Assembly (NCBI GenBank): GCA_028554795.2
Contig: CM068841.1
Coordinates: 28,451,721 to 28,515,720 of the forward strand
Reading direction: 5' to 3'
Source: Sinohyriopsis cumingii
Lineage: Eukaryota > Mollusca > Bivalvia > Unionida > Unionidae
Length of the DNA: 64,000 nt
Positions 1 through 11,255 of this stretch are shown in pieces. Under the pieces are notes generated by a model. The model was not told the origin of the DNA and did no database searches. It saw only the letters and a list, made by a program, of their open reading frames with translations. Positions within the stretch are counted from its first letter, which is position 1; each line of letters starts with the position of its first letter. Made by a program: the position numbers and the translations under genes.

Positions 1-58
1 CAGCGATCCGGAACGGTGAGCGCTTTAGACCACTCGGCCACTCGGGGCCCCAACAACA
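1..58 (-). mobile_element. SINE family 1, head fragment
   Basis: The reverse complement gives the tRNA-like head of SINE family 1: GGGGCCCCGAGTGGCCGAGTGG, an A-box-like start. The rest lies outside the window. Confidence 0.75.
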
Positions 59-480
59 GGGTTAGAGAATTATTGAATGACATGACAAAGTTCTGTGCAT
101 TTTTTTACAATTCTTGATGTTTTGTTTTTTAAAAGCAGAAGGGAGGTGCAAGCTACCAAGGCTGAGTGGTATGTGCTTGCAAATACTGTAACAACCTGTA
201 GCAACTTTAAGTTTGTTATACCTTTATCCATTACCAAGTCCCACCAGGACTATAAGCAACTGGCATGGCTGTCCATCTAAAATATGCTCTAAACCCCCAA
301 TATGTGTATTTCCTACAGCACTGTTTTGAAAATTAGAATAGTTAGCTTTTTTTCCAAAATAATATGATTAGTATATATATAATGTATGAAGACCTTCAAG
401 TACTGGGTTAAACAAGCTCAATTAGAAGCACACATCAAATCTGGGAATTCTTTTTTTTAGATCTTTTTTAATTTTTAATT

Positions 481-486
<6 letters not shown>

Positions 487-556
<70 letters not shown>
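487..556. repeat. (AT)n microsatellite
   Basis: Pure AT dinucleotides. Confidence 0.97.
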
Positions 557-557
<1 letters not shown>

Positions 558-1511
558 GATTAGTATATATATAATGTAATAAGCAGCACTTCAAGTACCG
601 AGCTGAACCAGCTCAATTAGATGTACAAATCCAATCTTGGGAATTTTCTTTTTAAAGTTAAACAAAAAATTGTTTTACCTCTGGGGAAAAAAGTGCTAGG
701 ATTGGCAACAAAAAAACAGGGAATGGTTAGCTGTCCAGAAACACACATATTTGGGGAACCTTACTCTATGCTAATTAAAACTATTTACAACTGTTATCAT
801 TTTGACTCAAACATCAAAGTTGTAAAATGTCATTTGTTCTCTCTTTTTTTAATGATATAGTATCATCCCAATTCCAGCTATTATGCTGTTTTGACACAAT
901 GTCATAAACTCCCAGTTCTCATGGGAAGGCATTTCTCAATCACATCTTAGCACAACACTTGTCTACAATGATCAAAACATCAGAATATTTTTTCAAAATT
1001 GTAATATTTGTTAGTTGTGAACTGAAACAAAGAGAAATACCCTGAAAAAAAACATCTATTTAAATAATTCTCTTTTTTCCTTTCAGTAAGTACCGAAAAA
1101 AATCCTTACTAACCATTCTGATGGGGAAAAAAAGTCCCCACCTTAATAGACAATCAACTGTTGAACATGTGATAGCAACATGTCTCACAGTGGAAAACTG
1201 AATCAACATTATTGATTTTCAGAGGTGGTTACTTGATATTATAATCTGCACATATTTACAAGAAATACATACATTAAAAAGATATAATATAAATAAATCA
1301 ACATCCTGGACTTTTTTCTAATTTAATTCAAAATATTGTTATTTTCTATCAGATGACAAATAAGAAATAAGCAATTTTACTTTAACAATAAAATGCCATT
1401 CATCTTTTCAGAGAATCTTGATATTTCGCTTATTTTGACCTAAGTAATCCTCTTAATTTCTACATAATAGTAAATAAATAAAAAATAAAACCTCCTGTAA
1501 CTTTATGTATT

Positions 1512-1818
1512 TTGTCCCCGATTAATAATAATAAAAACAATGAGGACTTTGTATAGCGCCTAATCTTTTGAAGCTCTAAGCGCTTTACAACATTAGACAA
1601 CACATATAAGATAAAAAACATATATAATGATATGATTACAAAAACAAACACCATGAAATTAGAAAACATAAAAAACATGCTGAAAATATTTAAGGTAGGA
1701 AACATTATTGGGTCTTTAAGTTTGTTCTTACAGTCAAAATAAGTGAGTTTTGAGAGCACTCTTGAATGGGATCACTGTGTCTTTGTGTCTAAGTTCAGTG
1801 GGCAATTCATTCCATACC
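1512..1818 (-). mobile_element. CR1/L2-like LINE, 3' end
   Basis: In reverse the segment ends with the family's tail: GCGCTATACAAAGTCCTCAT and an ATT-type microsatellite. The same tail closes the copies at 17023, 21045 and 58895. Confidence 0.8.
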
Positions 1819-1990
1819 TTAAATATTCTCAGCATGTTTCTTTTTAATGTTTTCTAATTTCATAGTGTTTGTTTTTGTAATCATATCATTATATGTTTTT
1901 TATCTTATAGGTGTTGTCTAATGTTGTAAAGCGCTTAGAGCTTCTAAAGATTAGGCACAATACAAAGTCCTAATTATTATTATTATTGTT
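1819..1990 (+). mobile_element. CR1/L2-like LINE 3' end, inverted copy
   Basis: This is the tail again, on the + strand (TTGTAAAGCGCTTAGAGCTT to a TTA-type run), head to head with the copy just before it. Confidence 0.8.
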
Positions 1991-2430
1991 ATGCTGGAGA
2001 CGGTGAAGTAATATATCATGGTCTATTGTGTCAAATGCTGCAGACAAATCAAGGAGGGTGAGGACTGTAATCTTTCCGCTATCCAAAGCAGAGAGAATGT
2101 CATTAACTACTTTTAGAAGAGTAGTTTCAGTACTGTGGCATGGGTGATATGTAGATTGTACATTGCTAAAAAGACCTTTTGAATTCAGACTTTGGTGCAT
2201 TCTTCATCAGGATTGTACGTATGAAATCCATAGAGCCAGGTTCAAATGCTGCTAATGGTTGCCACTCAAATTCTGTATCCCATCTGTATGGTGACGATGA
2301 GTCAATTGAAATTGTGGTGTCAAGCTTATCTCTAATGGTTTGTACTTTGTCACGGAAAAAATTTGCAAACATGTCCAGAGGGTTGACTGGAGAGAAGTTA
2401 GTTGGAAGTATTTATTTCTAGAGAAATAAG
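1990..2430 (-). mobile_element. CR1/L2-like LINE, reverse transcriptase fragment
   Basis: The minus strand encodes a reverse transcriptase stretch, LDLSAAFDTIDHDILLHRL (catalytic motif A region), and upstream residues PCHSTETTLLKVVNDI. A second frame at 2166-2372 covers the N-terminal part, so the element is frame-shifted and dead. Confidence 0.88.
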
Positions 2431-3122
2431 TTATGTAGGATGCAAGACATTTTGGAAGTATGACAACAGTACATTCAAGGATTATTGTTCTGCATATTCA
2501 CATAGCCAATTAATTTTTTAAAAAACAGATCATAAGCTAAATCTATTACTTTTTGCTTTCAAGTAAACTATTAAAATATCACTATCATTTTTTGTAATTT
2601 GATTCTTTTAGCTTTTGAGTCAAAGTCTATCCCAAATCTAAAGTTATGACACAAATATAAGCTTTAGGAATGTTAAATTAATTTTTTTTAGTCTCATTTT
2701 TCATATAAACTTGTGTTTAGTATGTGATGTCCATAATCTGATTCTACCAGTGGTAGGTCAAAAATATAATTTTACGGGCTGTCTATTGGACATATCATTC
2801 TATAGTTGAAATCTAAAGCTTTTAAAATTTAAAGACTTTATTTATGAAACGTGATTAAGAAAACCAACTATTTTTAATTGTTTTATCAACACCTTCAAGC
2901 AATAAGACAGAACCAGTCTATTGTTCCATTAATACGTCTACCAGTGCTATGATGTGTGGCAGAACAATAACATTATAACTCTTCCAGAACAGCTGACATG
3001 AAGCAACATGTTAACTGATTAGCTAATTGTTGGAGTTTGGGGAGTTTAAGACCAAATCTATGATGTCTTTTGAAGCGTTATAAATAATAAAGTAATAAAT
3101 GGAGGTGATGATGTCTTCTGAG
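2430..3122. other. Unannotated stretch
   Basis: AT-rich DNA with no repeat I could match and no coding signal; it would be an intron if the exon at 3123 is real. Confidence 0.5.
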
Positions 3123-3167
3123 CTTTTCAAGAAAACTGTCCAACCTCTGGCCACTGGCGGAAGGGAG
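3123..3167 (+). CDS. Possible penultimate exon of an unidentified gene
   Basis: A donor GTATGA follows GGGAG at 3167, and joining it to the exon at 3634 completes an Arg codon (AG|A) and keeps the frame open. It would encode about 15 residues including LSNLWPLAEG. The acceptor (TCTTCTGAG) is weak. Not recognised. Confidence 0.4.
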
Positions 3168-3633
3168 GTATGAACTTAATGAATGATTTTAGCAGACACA
3201 ACAATCTAAATATTTGTTTTGGAGTCATGTTTAAATGTTTTTGTATCGTTCAAACATTTTAAGAGGAAATATTAAAGGGCATCTTTAACATGTGTTGTTC
3301 ATGACAATATGCAGAAATGTGTGCTTTCTCTTAGTGCTAAGAAATACGGCAAGTTCAACAATGCTTTAACATCATAGTATAATCGTGTGCTGGTGAGAAG
3401 CCAAGGTCCCGAGTTTGTTTCAAAAGTCTTTTGTATTACATAAACTTTCTGAAGTTTTCATGAACATAAATAAGTTCAATCCAACAATAAAATATATCAG
3501 TTAACAATATACATATTACAAGATAATTATTTTAAAGCTGTGATAAATTATACATAAAAGCATAACTACAGCATGTATTTTCATCACTGTTTATTTAAAG
3601 TCTGAATCAAAAATCTTTTTTATTTAATTACAG

Positions 3634-3727
3634 ATTTCTGGATCTGAATTATGAACAGAAAGAAGCCATTGAAGAAATGATTTATGAGAGCAGTCAGCAA
3701 CCTTACCTGAAAACTGAAGCAGGCTGA
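3634..3727 (+). CDS. Terminal exon of an unidentified + strand gene
   Basis: A strong acceptor, TTTATTTAATTACAG, ends at 3633. With phase 2 from the exon ending at 3167 the frame reads FLDLNYEQKEAIEEMIYE and ends at TGA 3725-3727. The piece is helical and acidic. A polyadenylation signal AATAAA at 4425 fits a terminal exon with a 0.7-kb UTR. A SINE sits right after the stop, inside the UTR. I do not recognise the family, and upstream exons were not found between 1 and 3100. Confidence 0.45.
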
Positions 3728-3729
3728 GC

Positions 3730-3974
3730 TTGTTGATCTAGGGTTTAACGCCATTTTTCAGCACAAGATAGGCTATACATGGCGGCCAGTATAACTGGTG
3801 GAGGAAGAACCCTGGAAAACCCAGGGAAGAACCACCGACCCACGAGAAGCTACTGGCAGGCTTTCCCACGTACCCACGCTAGCCGAGCCTTGGACTCGAA
3901 CCCACGCAGACAGAGGTGAGATGGCAGTGATCCGGAACGGTGAGCGCTTTAGACCACTCGGCCACTCGGGGCCC
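3730..3974 (-). mobile_element. SINE family 1, full copy in a 3' UTR
   Basis: On the minus strand it has a tRNA-derived head with A box (GGCCGAGTGG) and B box (GGGTTCGAGTCC), a body, and a tail ending GGCGTTAAACCC. It is flanked by a 16-bp direct repeat, CTGAAGCAGGCTGAGC, at 3714-3729 and 3975-3990, a clear target-site duplication. Apparent coding readings over it on both strands are repeat shadows. Confidence 0.92.
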
Positions 3975-4424
3975 CTGAAGCAGGCTGAGCAGCATAGTAC
4001 ATCTGTCCTGTCATTGCAACATTCTAATGCTGATCCAGTGAGGACGTTATTTACAAAATACAAAGTGGTTCTGGGGGAAAAATATGGACCAGAAAGCCTT
4101 TTAAGTGTGAAGCTTAATAATCACAGTGAATGTCATCAGTGGCAACCAAACAAATCTTGTGAAGGAAACTAAAAATACTACAGATATCATTTTTTTAAAA
4201 AATCCCAGCAGAGAACTAAGATCAACAACTCTTCCTTTTTCATTACTTGGACATATACTGACTCTAATGATCAATTATTATTATTCTAACATTTCCATCA
4301 GAACCGAAATCTGATTCAAGTTCAAAACTTATTGTTTTATCATTCTATGAAAAGAATACATATCATAGCAACAAAATGCACTTATTTTGTTTTCAATCCC
4401 CTTAAAATATACAATATTTATGCC

Positions 4425-4430
4425 AATAAA
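4425..4430 (+). terminator. Polyadenylation signal AATAAA for the left gene
   Basis: The hexamer lies about 700 bases after the stop at 3727, in an A-rich context. Assigned by position only. Confidence 0.35.
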
Positions 4431-4680
4431 AAAATCTATTATTTCAGAGGCCATTCTGCCGAGATAAATTTGTAAATCTACTGGTTTGAGATTCTGGTTA
4501 TGTCATATGTATAGACATTGGTCTGCAATATATATTTTATCCCATGCATAATTACAATGCCTGTGAGGTGCATCAAGTGAGGAAATATATAATCTTTCCG
4601 TAAAGAGTCAATTTGGTGAAATCATGCCAATAGGAGTATGAGGAAATCACAGGTGTTAGATGTTTAATCAATAAAGTACA

Positions 4681-4766
4681 ACAAAATCTGTGACAACATG
4701 AAATTTCCCTATCTGTACCATAAATATACAGTAGATAAAGTGATTTCATGTTGTCAAAGATTTTGT
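4681..4766. repeat. Near-perfect 24-bp hairpin
   Basis: Arms 4681-4704 and 4743-4766 are reverse complements with one mismatch (core GACAACATGAAAT). The loop is 38 bases. It lies just after the polyadenylation signal of the left gene. Confidence 0.85.
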
Positions 4767-5659
4767 CATACTCTGGAGAATATGTATCAGTGCCCTTTGA
4801 TATGTATTCTTTGTTAAAATAATTAGTGTTTCAAAAGAAACAAGATATCACTATGAAAGGGGCATATTTCTGATAGACTGAAAGTAAGTGCATAAATACA
4901 TCAAAACTGACAAGTCCAGGATATATGCCATCATGTCAGCCTATTCTGCATGTCATGCTATTCTGTGCATCGATACACGAGTTTGGTAAACATTGGATCA
5001 CATGTTGTTTTTGGTCCAAAGACTGATTTGTATCATGAAAGAGCGATCTTTAATTTAGTACAGTAATATTCATAAAGTGTTTAAAATCATATCCCACATT
5101 TCTGTTCTGAATGCATGTGAAAATGTGCCTTCTAAAATGTAAAACTGAAGACTCACCCCATCACCTTCTTTAATTATAGTGACATAGAACCTATAATAAA
5201 CACCTGCAATCATTAAACCTATTTATCTTTTAGAATCATACACATAAGTAATTTATATAAAAGACTGAAATGTTTACCTTAGAACAATACTGCATCTTAA
5301 TCCAAGTTTCTAATTTTGCAACTTTATTGTCTGCTTACCAACTAAAGTGAGATTGTCAAGAATTTCCTTAGCATATAATATGTTTAGTCCTACAATGTAA
5401 GATGTATCACATGCTATTTATGTTTTGTTGCTTTGTCTTACTGCCCAAATAATGGCTTTGTGTTGCATGTTCCAATGTTGATAGACATCAGAATGAACAT
5501 CCAAATTTTAAAGAATATCCTTGACAGCACATTATGACGCTTTTTCACAAATTAAACTCATGCTGATTTAGGCCGATGTCTTTTTTCAAATAAATTCAAA
5601 TTCTCACACTAGCAAAAGAATGTGTTTTCAAGTTTCACTGACCTACATGTTGTGTATAT

Positions 5660-6430
5660 TTAATTTTGCATTGTTTACTTTTTTAAAAGTTTTTTTTTGG
5701 TCTTAACCTTGTCTAAAGTCAAAATTATTTTCTCGTTGATATGAATTATCGATTTTTAAAAAAATTCTGTAAACAACTAATACATAGCTGTATGTATGGA
5801 TTTAATATTATGATAATTATTAATAGAAGTAAACATATATTTGGGTCTGGGCCTAGGTTATAGGGATTCCTCTGGCATACCTGATATAGTCCAGGTTCTA
5901 TATTATATTATAATATTTGTAACATACTTTCTAAAAGCATTATTCATCTGTGCTTTAAGATCAAGCAGAATTAATTTGTATTGCTGTTATGTCCATAAAT
6001 TCATCTGGGCTGGAATTTATTTCTTCAAATTATTCAAGTGATTTTTCACTGGAAATACAGAGCGTTCAAAATAAGATTTTTGGCTAGACATTCACTGTGA
6101 TATAGAGTGAATTCAAACCTGGAATTATATTACTGTGTTTTAACAAAAGAATGTTGGTACAACAGCACAATACAGGCCACCATAAGTATATCACCTTCAG
6201 CATTGGACTTGATTTGGATTTCCACTAAAGATTATTCAGAACTTTTATTATTAGAACTTGTGTCTGTAATTCTAGAACTATGCTGGGATTTAATTTACAA
6301 TACACAAGTTCTCTTTTATTCATTTTCACATTGCATTTTAGGGTAATAAAATATTTGTTGAATATTACAAAGCTTGTTGCTTTTCATTCTTTTCTGTTAC
6401 ATATTACAACAGCATAGGCTTATAACATAT
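5660..6430 (+). repeat. Repeat family R1 (ends TGTTATGA in reverse), copy 1
   Basis: It shares with 32560-33485 and 50140-51062 a chain of segments: TTGGGTCTGGG, AACCTGGAATTATATT, GACTTGTGTCTGTAATTC, GGGATTTAATTT and AAGCTTGTTG/TCTTTTCTGTTAC near the end TAACA. Long interspersed repeat of unknown class; might be a solo LTR since one end starts TG. Confidence 0.75.
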
Positions 6431-7099
6431 TTCAGTTGGCTGGAATGCGATGGATGCTGGTCAGAAGGATGATGAATCCTGAATGAAACAAAGAAATCTA
6501 AACTTTCTTCAATATTAGTATATTTTTATTCATTTCATTAAAGAAACATTCTTCAACCTACTCTGTTTTTGGCATTCCTGGCTTCCATTGTATTCCTGCC
6601 AGCTGAACAGCAACATGAAAATGTGTCTATTTTCTACTATCAGATTTTGATTCCATCAGGTTAAAGACAGCAAAGTAAGTATAATCAATCTGATTTAATT
6701 TTGTGGAAAAGTGTCCATATGGGATGCCAAGTGTGTGAGATATTCCTGAACATTTTACCTCTCATCTGCGTCAGTCGACTTAGGAACAGCTACAAAAGGT
6801 TGTTATTTATGCAGTAAGAAGAAGCACCCAAACAAAAATATGTGATATGTTTTACGTTACAGAACTAATGGTATGTTCAAAATTCTTAAGATTTTTATTT
6901 TTCCATGGACATTACGAGACGTTCAAACACATTACACTCAAATTCATTGTCGTTTCTTTTAATTTAATAACGTATACAATTTATAAAATGTTGAACTTCT
7001 ATATTTTTTATTAAAACTGTTTAATTTACTTAATATCCTTGTTATTTAGTGACATTATTTCTACTATAATTCTGACCAAGTTCATCTGTTGAAATGCTG

Positions 7100-7760
7100 A
7101 CGGAAATAGTCCAAAATAGTGTATTCCATTTCGCCCGATGCATAAACATTAGCTCTCGTCATGCGCAGAATAGGCCGACATATCGCGAGTCATGAAAACA
7201 CAGGGGTAGTATCCCGTTGTGTCCAAAATTTGTATTAAAATGAACAGAATGTTCTGGTGACAATTGCCACATTTCAAATGGAAAGGACTGTAGTATTTTA
7301 TTTTCGTCAATCGGTCTAATTCGGCATTCATTTTGTGTCAATATTGGTGACGGAAAACTTACATGCGCAGAAAAGACCGACTGCTGTGTATAGAACTTAA
7401 TTAGTTCCATAGACTTTATATTCTCTAAGAAATATGCAGATCCCCTAAAAGCGTGTATAGGTGTTACGTTAAGCAGAACTGACGGCTTTAATGAATAATC
7501 AAACTGAATAATAGTAATGTGGTTGCTTTACCATAAATGTCACTCAATTTCGGTCTCTGGATCGAAACAACATGTTCATCATGTGCTAGTTACAACAACA
7601 ATGGATAGGTGGCGCTGCTTTTGAAACGTTTGCTCACCAATTCATATTTTTATTATCGATTATATTTCTTAATGAACCGCACACCAATCTAAGCAATCTC
7701 GAAAACCGTTACAAAAACAGTGTTTCGTCAATTTAATCATAAAATTAATCTTTGTCTTTG
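7100..7760. promoter_or_regulatory. CpG-retaining stretch, possible promoter
   Basis: This stretch keeps many CG dinucleotides (for example near 7130-7210, 7310-7370 and 7550-7730) in a window otherwise poor in CG and rich in TG/CA. It sits between the polyadenylation site of the left gene (about 4430) and the CW exon, so it could be the 5' region of the latter. No TATA box or first exon was resolved. Confidence 0.25.
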
Positions 7761-8349
7761 AACAATATACATATTATTAATAATCAAATAACTATTCATG
7801 GTAAATTTGAAGTTTCTTACCTATTCTAGGATTACTTATATTAACAATATGCAGCGAGTCTATGAAAAAGAGAAGACGTTAATAGCGGTAAATTTTAAGT
7901 ACCCAAATTTTTTTTAAAAAGAGAACACGTCTGCGAATCTGAGGGCAAACATACACTTTATAACTTCTTGTTATCCCAAACTCACTTTTATGATAACTTA
8001 TATCTATTTTCCCCCTTATGAATTTAGGTAACAAAGAGATACAAAACGTGTGTATTTTTAGAGGGGGAAAAAATCCCCTACCTATTGCTATTTTGATGAA
8101 GTTATAAAATTTAGCTGATTGCATATATTTTCAGAGTATTTCACATTAAAGATTTACGCCTATTTTTAAATACTGATGTACAGATCATTACTTACATGAT
8201 TATTATTGACTTTCCAACCCACATTTAAAAGGAAATGCATGAAGTCGGCAAATGGAAATCCAGTTATAAGTTTATTTTCCTATTTCTGAACACATTATAA
8301 ATTTATTGAATGACACGAAGTTGTTTTAAGTGGTATATATGTTTAATTT

Positions 8350-8625
8350 GTTTTATGTTTGACCTTTGTAATTGGGTATAGGAATTTGGGCCTACCTGAC
8401 TAATGCTATTTTTTTCAATGATGTTTACTTGAATTTGAGCTCAAGACCTAACCTTGATGATCGAACATTGAAGATTATTTGGGATTTAATCCACAATACT
8501 GTTAAGTTACTTTTCAGTTTTCACTTTGTAACTTAGAAAATTAAATTATGCCTTGATTTTACTTTATTTGTTGATTTAGCTTGTTTCTGTTACTTAGTTT
8601 AATACCATAGAGTCATAACACAGGA
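8350..8625 (+). repeat. Repeat family R1, 3' fragment
   Basis: It carries the family's end: GGGATTTAATCCACAATACTG, TTCTGTTACTTAGTTTAA, and GAGTCATAACA. Confidence 0.65.
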
Positions 8626-9043
8626 GACAGTAATACCATAGCACAGGATACAGACTATATCACTTAATTGGTACCTATAAATTATAATTTAATAACTAAA
8701 CACTGAAATACTTTGGAAATGTAATTAAATTCTTTTGAAGAATTCAAACTATGTTATAGAATTGAAAAAGACAACAGAAGGAAGGAAATCAAGACTACAC
8801 TGCCTGTTTCTAATTTTGAATAATTAAATGCTAAATACAGGGCAGAAATTAAATGTATAATTTTAACAGACTGAGGGAAATTATATCATTTGTTATACAT
8901 AAGAAAATAAGAGAGGGAGAAAGGGTCATATATTCCTTAATTTTTCACAATTTGGTTGCTAAGAAATTTTTCAGAGTGCAAGATAATCTTGATCAGTGAA
9001 AAGCTTGCCACATAATGAGTGATCAGATAATGTGTCTTGATGA

Positions 9044-9046
<3 letters not shown>

Positions 9047-9076
<30 letters not shown>
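9047..9076. repeat. (GT)n microsatellite
   Basis: GT run directly at the tail of the SINE at 9075. Confidence 0.95.
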
Positions 9077-9081
<5 letters not shown>

Positions 9082-9660
9082 TGGATTTTTAATAATAGCT
9101 TTAACAATTTGAGTCCTATCACTACATGTCTGTGGTGTGGCAGTATCTAATGATGTCTAGTCACATTATCCTGACACCAGGCCAACCAATCCTAACACTA
9201 ACCTCTTAATGCTGGACTGCTGCAGTGGCCTAGTGGTTAGAGTGTTCGCCTCAGGAGGTCATGGGTTTAGGCCCCAGCCAAGTCATATCAAAGAATGATA
9301 AAAATGATACTAACAGCTGCCTCGCTAGGTGCACAACATTAAGAGGTTAGTGTTAGGACTGCTCAGCCTGGTGTCAGGATAATGTGACTGGGTGGGGCAT
9401 GATGCTGCATTCATGTAGCATGATGCCCAGTGCTAGACATCACTATAAACTGACACACTGCAGGCATCTTAGCAATATGACTGAAAAATTGTTAAACCTA
9501 CATTAAAAATCAAAATCACATGTACATACTCTTAAGGCTGAACACCAAGTGAGGCAGCTGCTAGTACCATTTTTATGTCTTTGGCATGACTTGGCAGGGG
9601 TTCGAACTTGCATCCTCCCATATCCAAGGCAGGCTTTCTGACCACTAAGGCCACTGGAGT
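9075..9660 (-). mobile_element. SINE family 2, minus copy split by another SINE
   Basis: The tail part is 9075-9214 and the head part about 9530-9660. Both read on the minus strand as the second SINE family (head GTGGCCT/TAGTGGT, B box like GGTTCGAACTTG in reverse). The two halves are separated by a + strand copy. Confidence 0.8.
9215..9515 (+). mobile_element. SINE family 2, full copy nested in a minus copy
   Basis: It starts GCAGTGGCCTAGTGGTTAGA, like a tRNA A box, with a B-box-like GGTCATGGGTTTAGGC and the family's tail CTACATTAAAAATCAAAATC. CTCTTAATGCTG and CTCTTAAGGCTG on either side form a probable target-site duplication. Confidence 0.8.
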
Positions 9661-11255
9661 GATCTTGATGATGTAGTGGACACGCCTAATAGTCAGGACA
9701 ATGTGCACTAGCTTGCAAATGATACGGGCAATATTTGTGTGCCTTTTATAATGCTTTTTGCAGTGTTTATGTGCTCGTTTCTAATTTACCATACTAAAAG
9801 GTACATGGTTGCATCCTGGAGTTGAACATCTCACAAGCCCCAGAAGATCAGATGCATGAAAATTATTGTTGGGCAAATGAAATTTCATGTAAGTAGCCCA
9901 ATCTTACATGGAATTTTTTTAAATTTAAAATTGAGACCAATTTGACAGCATCAGCCTTGCCAGGCTAATAGGTCCAGACCAAAATTTGTTTCCCCATATT
10001 ATATGTACCTGGATGATATATAACTTTCTCCATGTTGTTAGAGAGATTAGTAATGAATAGAATGACACAGATAATCTTAGTTTTTAATCTATACTGTCTG
10101 ATACTTTTTGTACATGTGTTTTTCAAAGATGATTATATTGATTGGAAGCAGAAAATATATATCACTGCTGATGTCTGTCTAAGTACTTATTAAAACTTTA
10201 AGAAATACCCACTGATGCTTCCCAAGTCATTCCCAAAGCTACATACCCACTATTATTCTTTATGTGATATATAATTAAAAAATGTGTAGTTTTCACAAAA
10301 ATGATCTTCATGAAGATTGATGATTTTTTTTAATCAAGGAAGCAGAAAAATCAATTTATTCTTGGCATGTTTGACCAGGGTGCACAGTTTTCATGCAAAA
10401 TTAATGGTCACTTTTCCATGAAGATTTCACCAATAAATTCCAGATAGCCCATGCCTAAGCTAAACCCACAGCTAATCTGATTGATCAAGTTATAAGATGC
10501 ATGTTGAATTTCCTCCAGGGTGCAGGCCAGATAATTGATTGTTAAAGTCAGACCTTATGATTAAATATAAGCAGATTAAACCAAGTTGTGAGCTGTAAGT
10601 AAGAGATGCCTGAGTTATAGAGAGCATTTATAGTCCCTCCATTCGAAATAAAGGGCTGCATTTTTCTGAACAAAAGAAAAGAGGCTTTTTTTTGAGGAAA
10701 TAGGTACGGTTTGAAAATAAAATATAGGATTTTTGGGCATTCAGTTGATTTATCAGCACATTCTTTGGGAAGTTAGCATGAGTCTTGCAATTTCACATTC
10801 CGGAATAGAACCTACATCTTAATTTAAAAATCTTTGAACCTTTAAATATTTGATCCTACATGGAGTGGGCTGGAACTTACTATAGTGGTATAAGTGTATG
10901 TAGGAAGTAAGCAAATTAGATGATTAGATATACATGTAATTGACACTTTAACCTGGTATACATTTATTCATGTTGATAATATACCCTGGAACTCTGCAAT
11001 CACCAAAACACTTCAACCCAGATCTAGGTATTCACAAATATTTTAATAGAACTACAAGCTAAACTCTATAAAGTTTTAACAGTTTTTCATTTATTTTTTT
11101 AGTTTTTAATTTAATTCAATTTCAGATAGCATACAATATTAGTTTAAAGTAGTAGAAGATAGATTGATTTTTTTTTATCATGTTACAAATGCAGTCTGGA
11201 AGAATTCCAGTTCCAAAACCTACTATCTAGAAGATTAATTCCTGAGCCTCCAACA
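9661..11255. other. Unannotated stretch
   Basis: No gene, no matched repeat. Low-complexity AT-rich DNA with dispersed short direct repeats only. Confidence 0.5.

Noticed and set aside
3798-4172. 124-codon + strand frame
   Set aside because: Its first half is the SINE read antisense; the rest is 3' UTR sequence of the left gene without protein-like features.
9215-9300. tRNA gene
   Set aside because: A and B boxes are present but the sequence continues into the SINE family 2 body and no proper cloverleaf with anticodon stem is kept.
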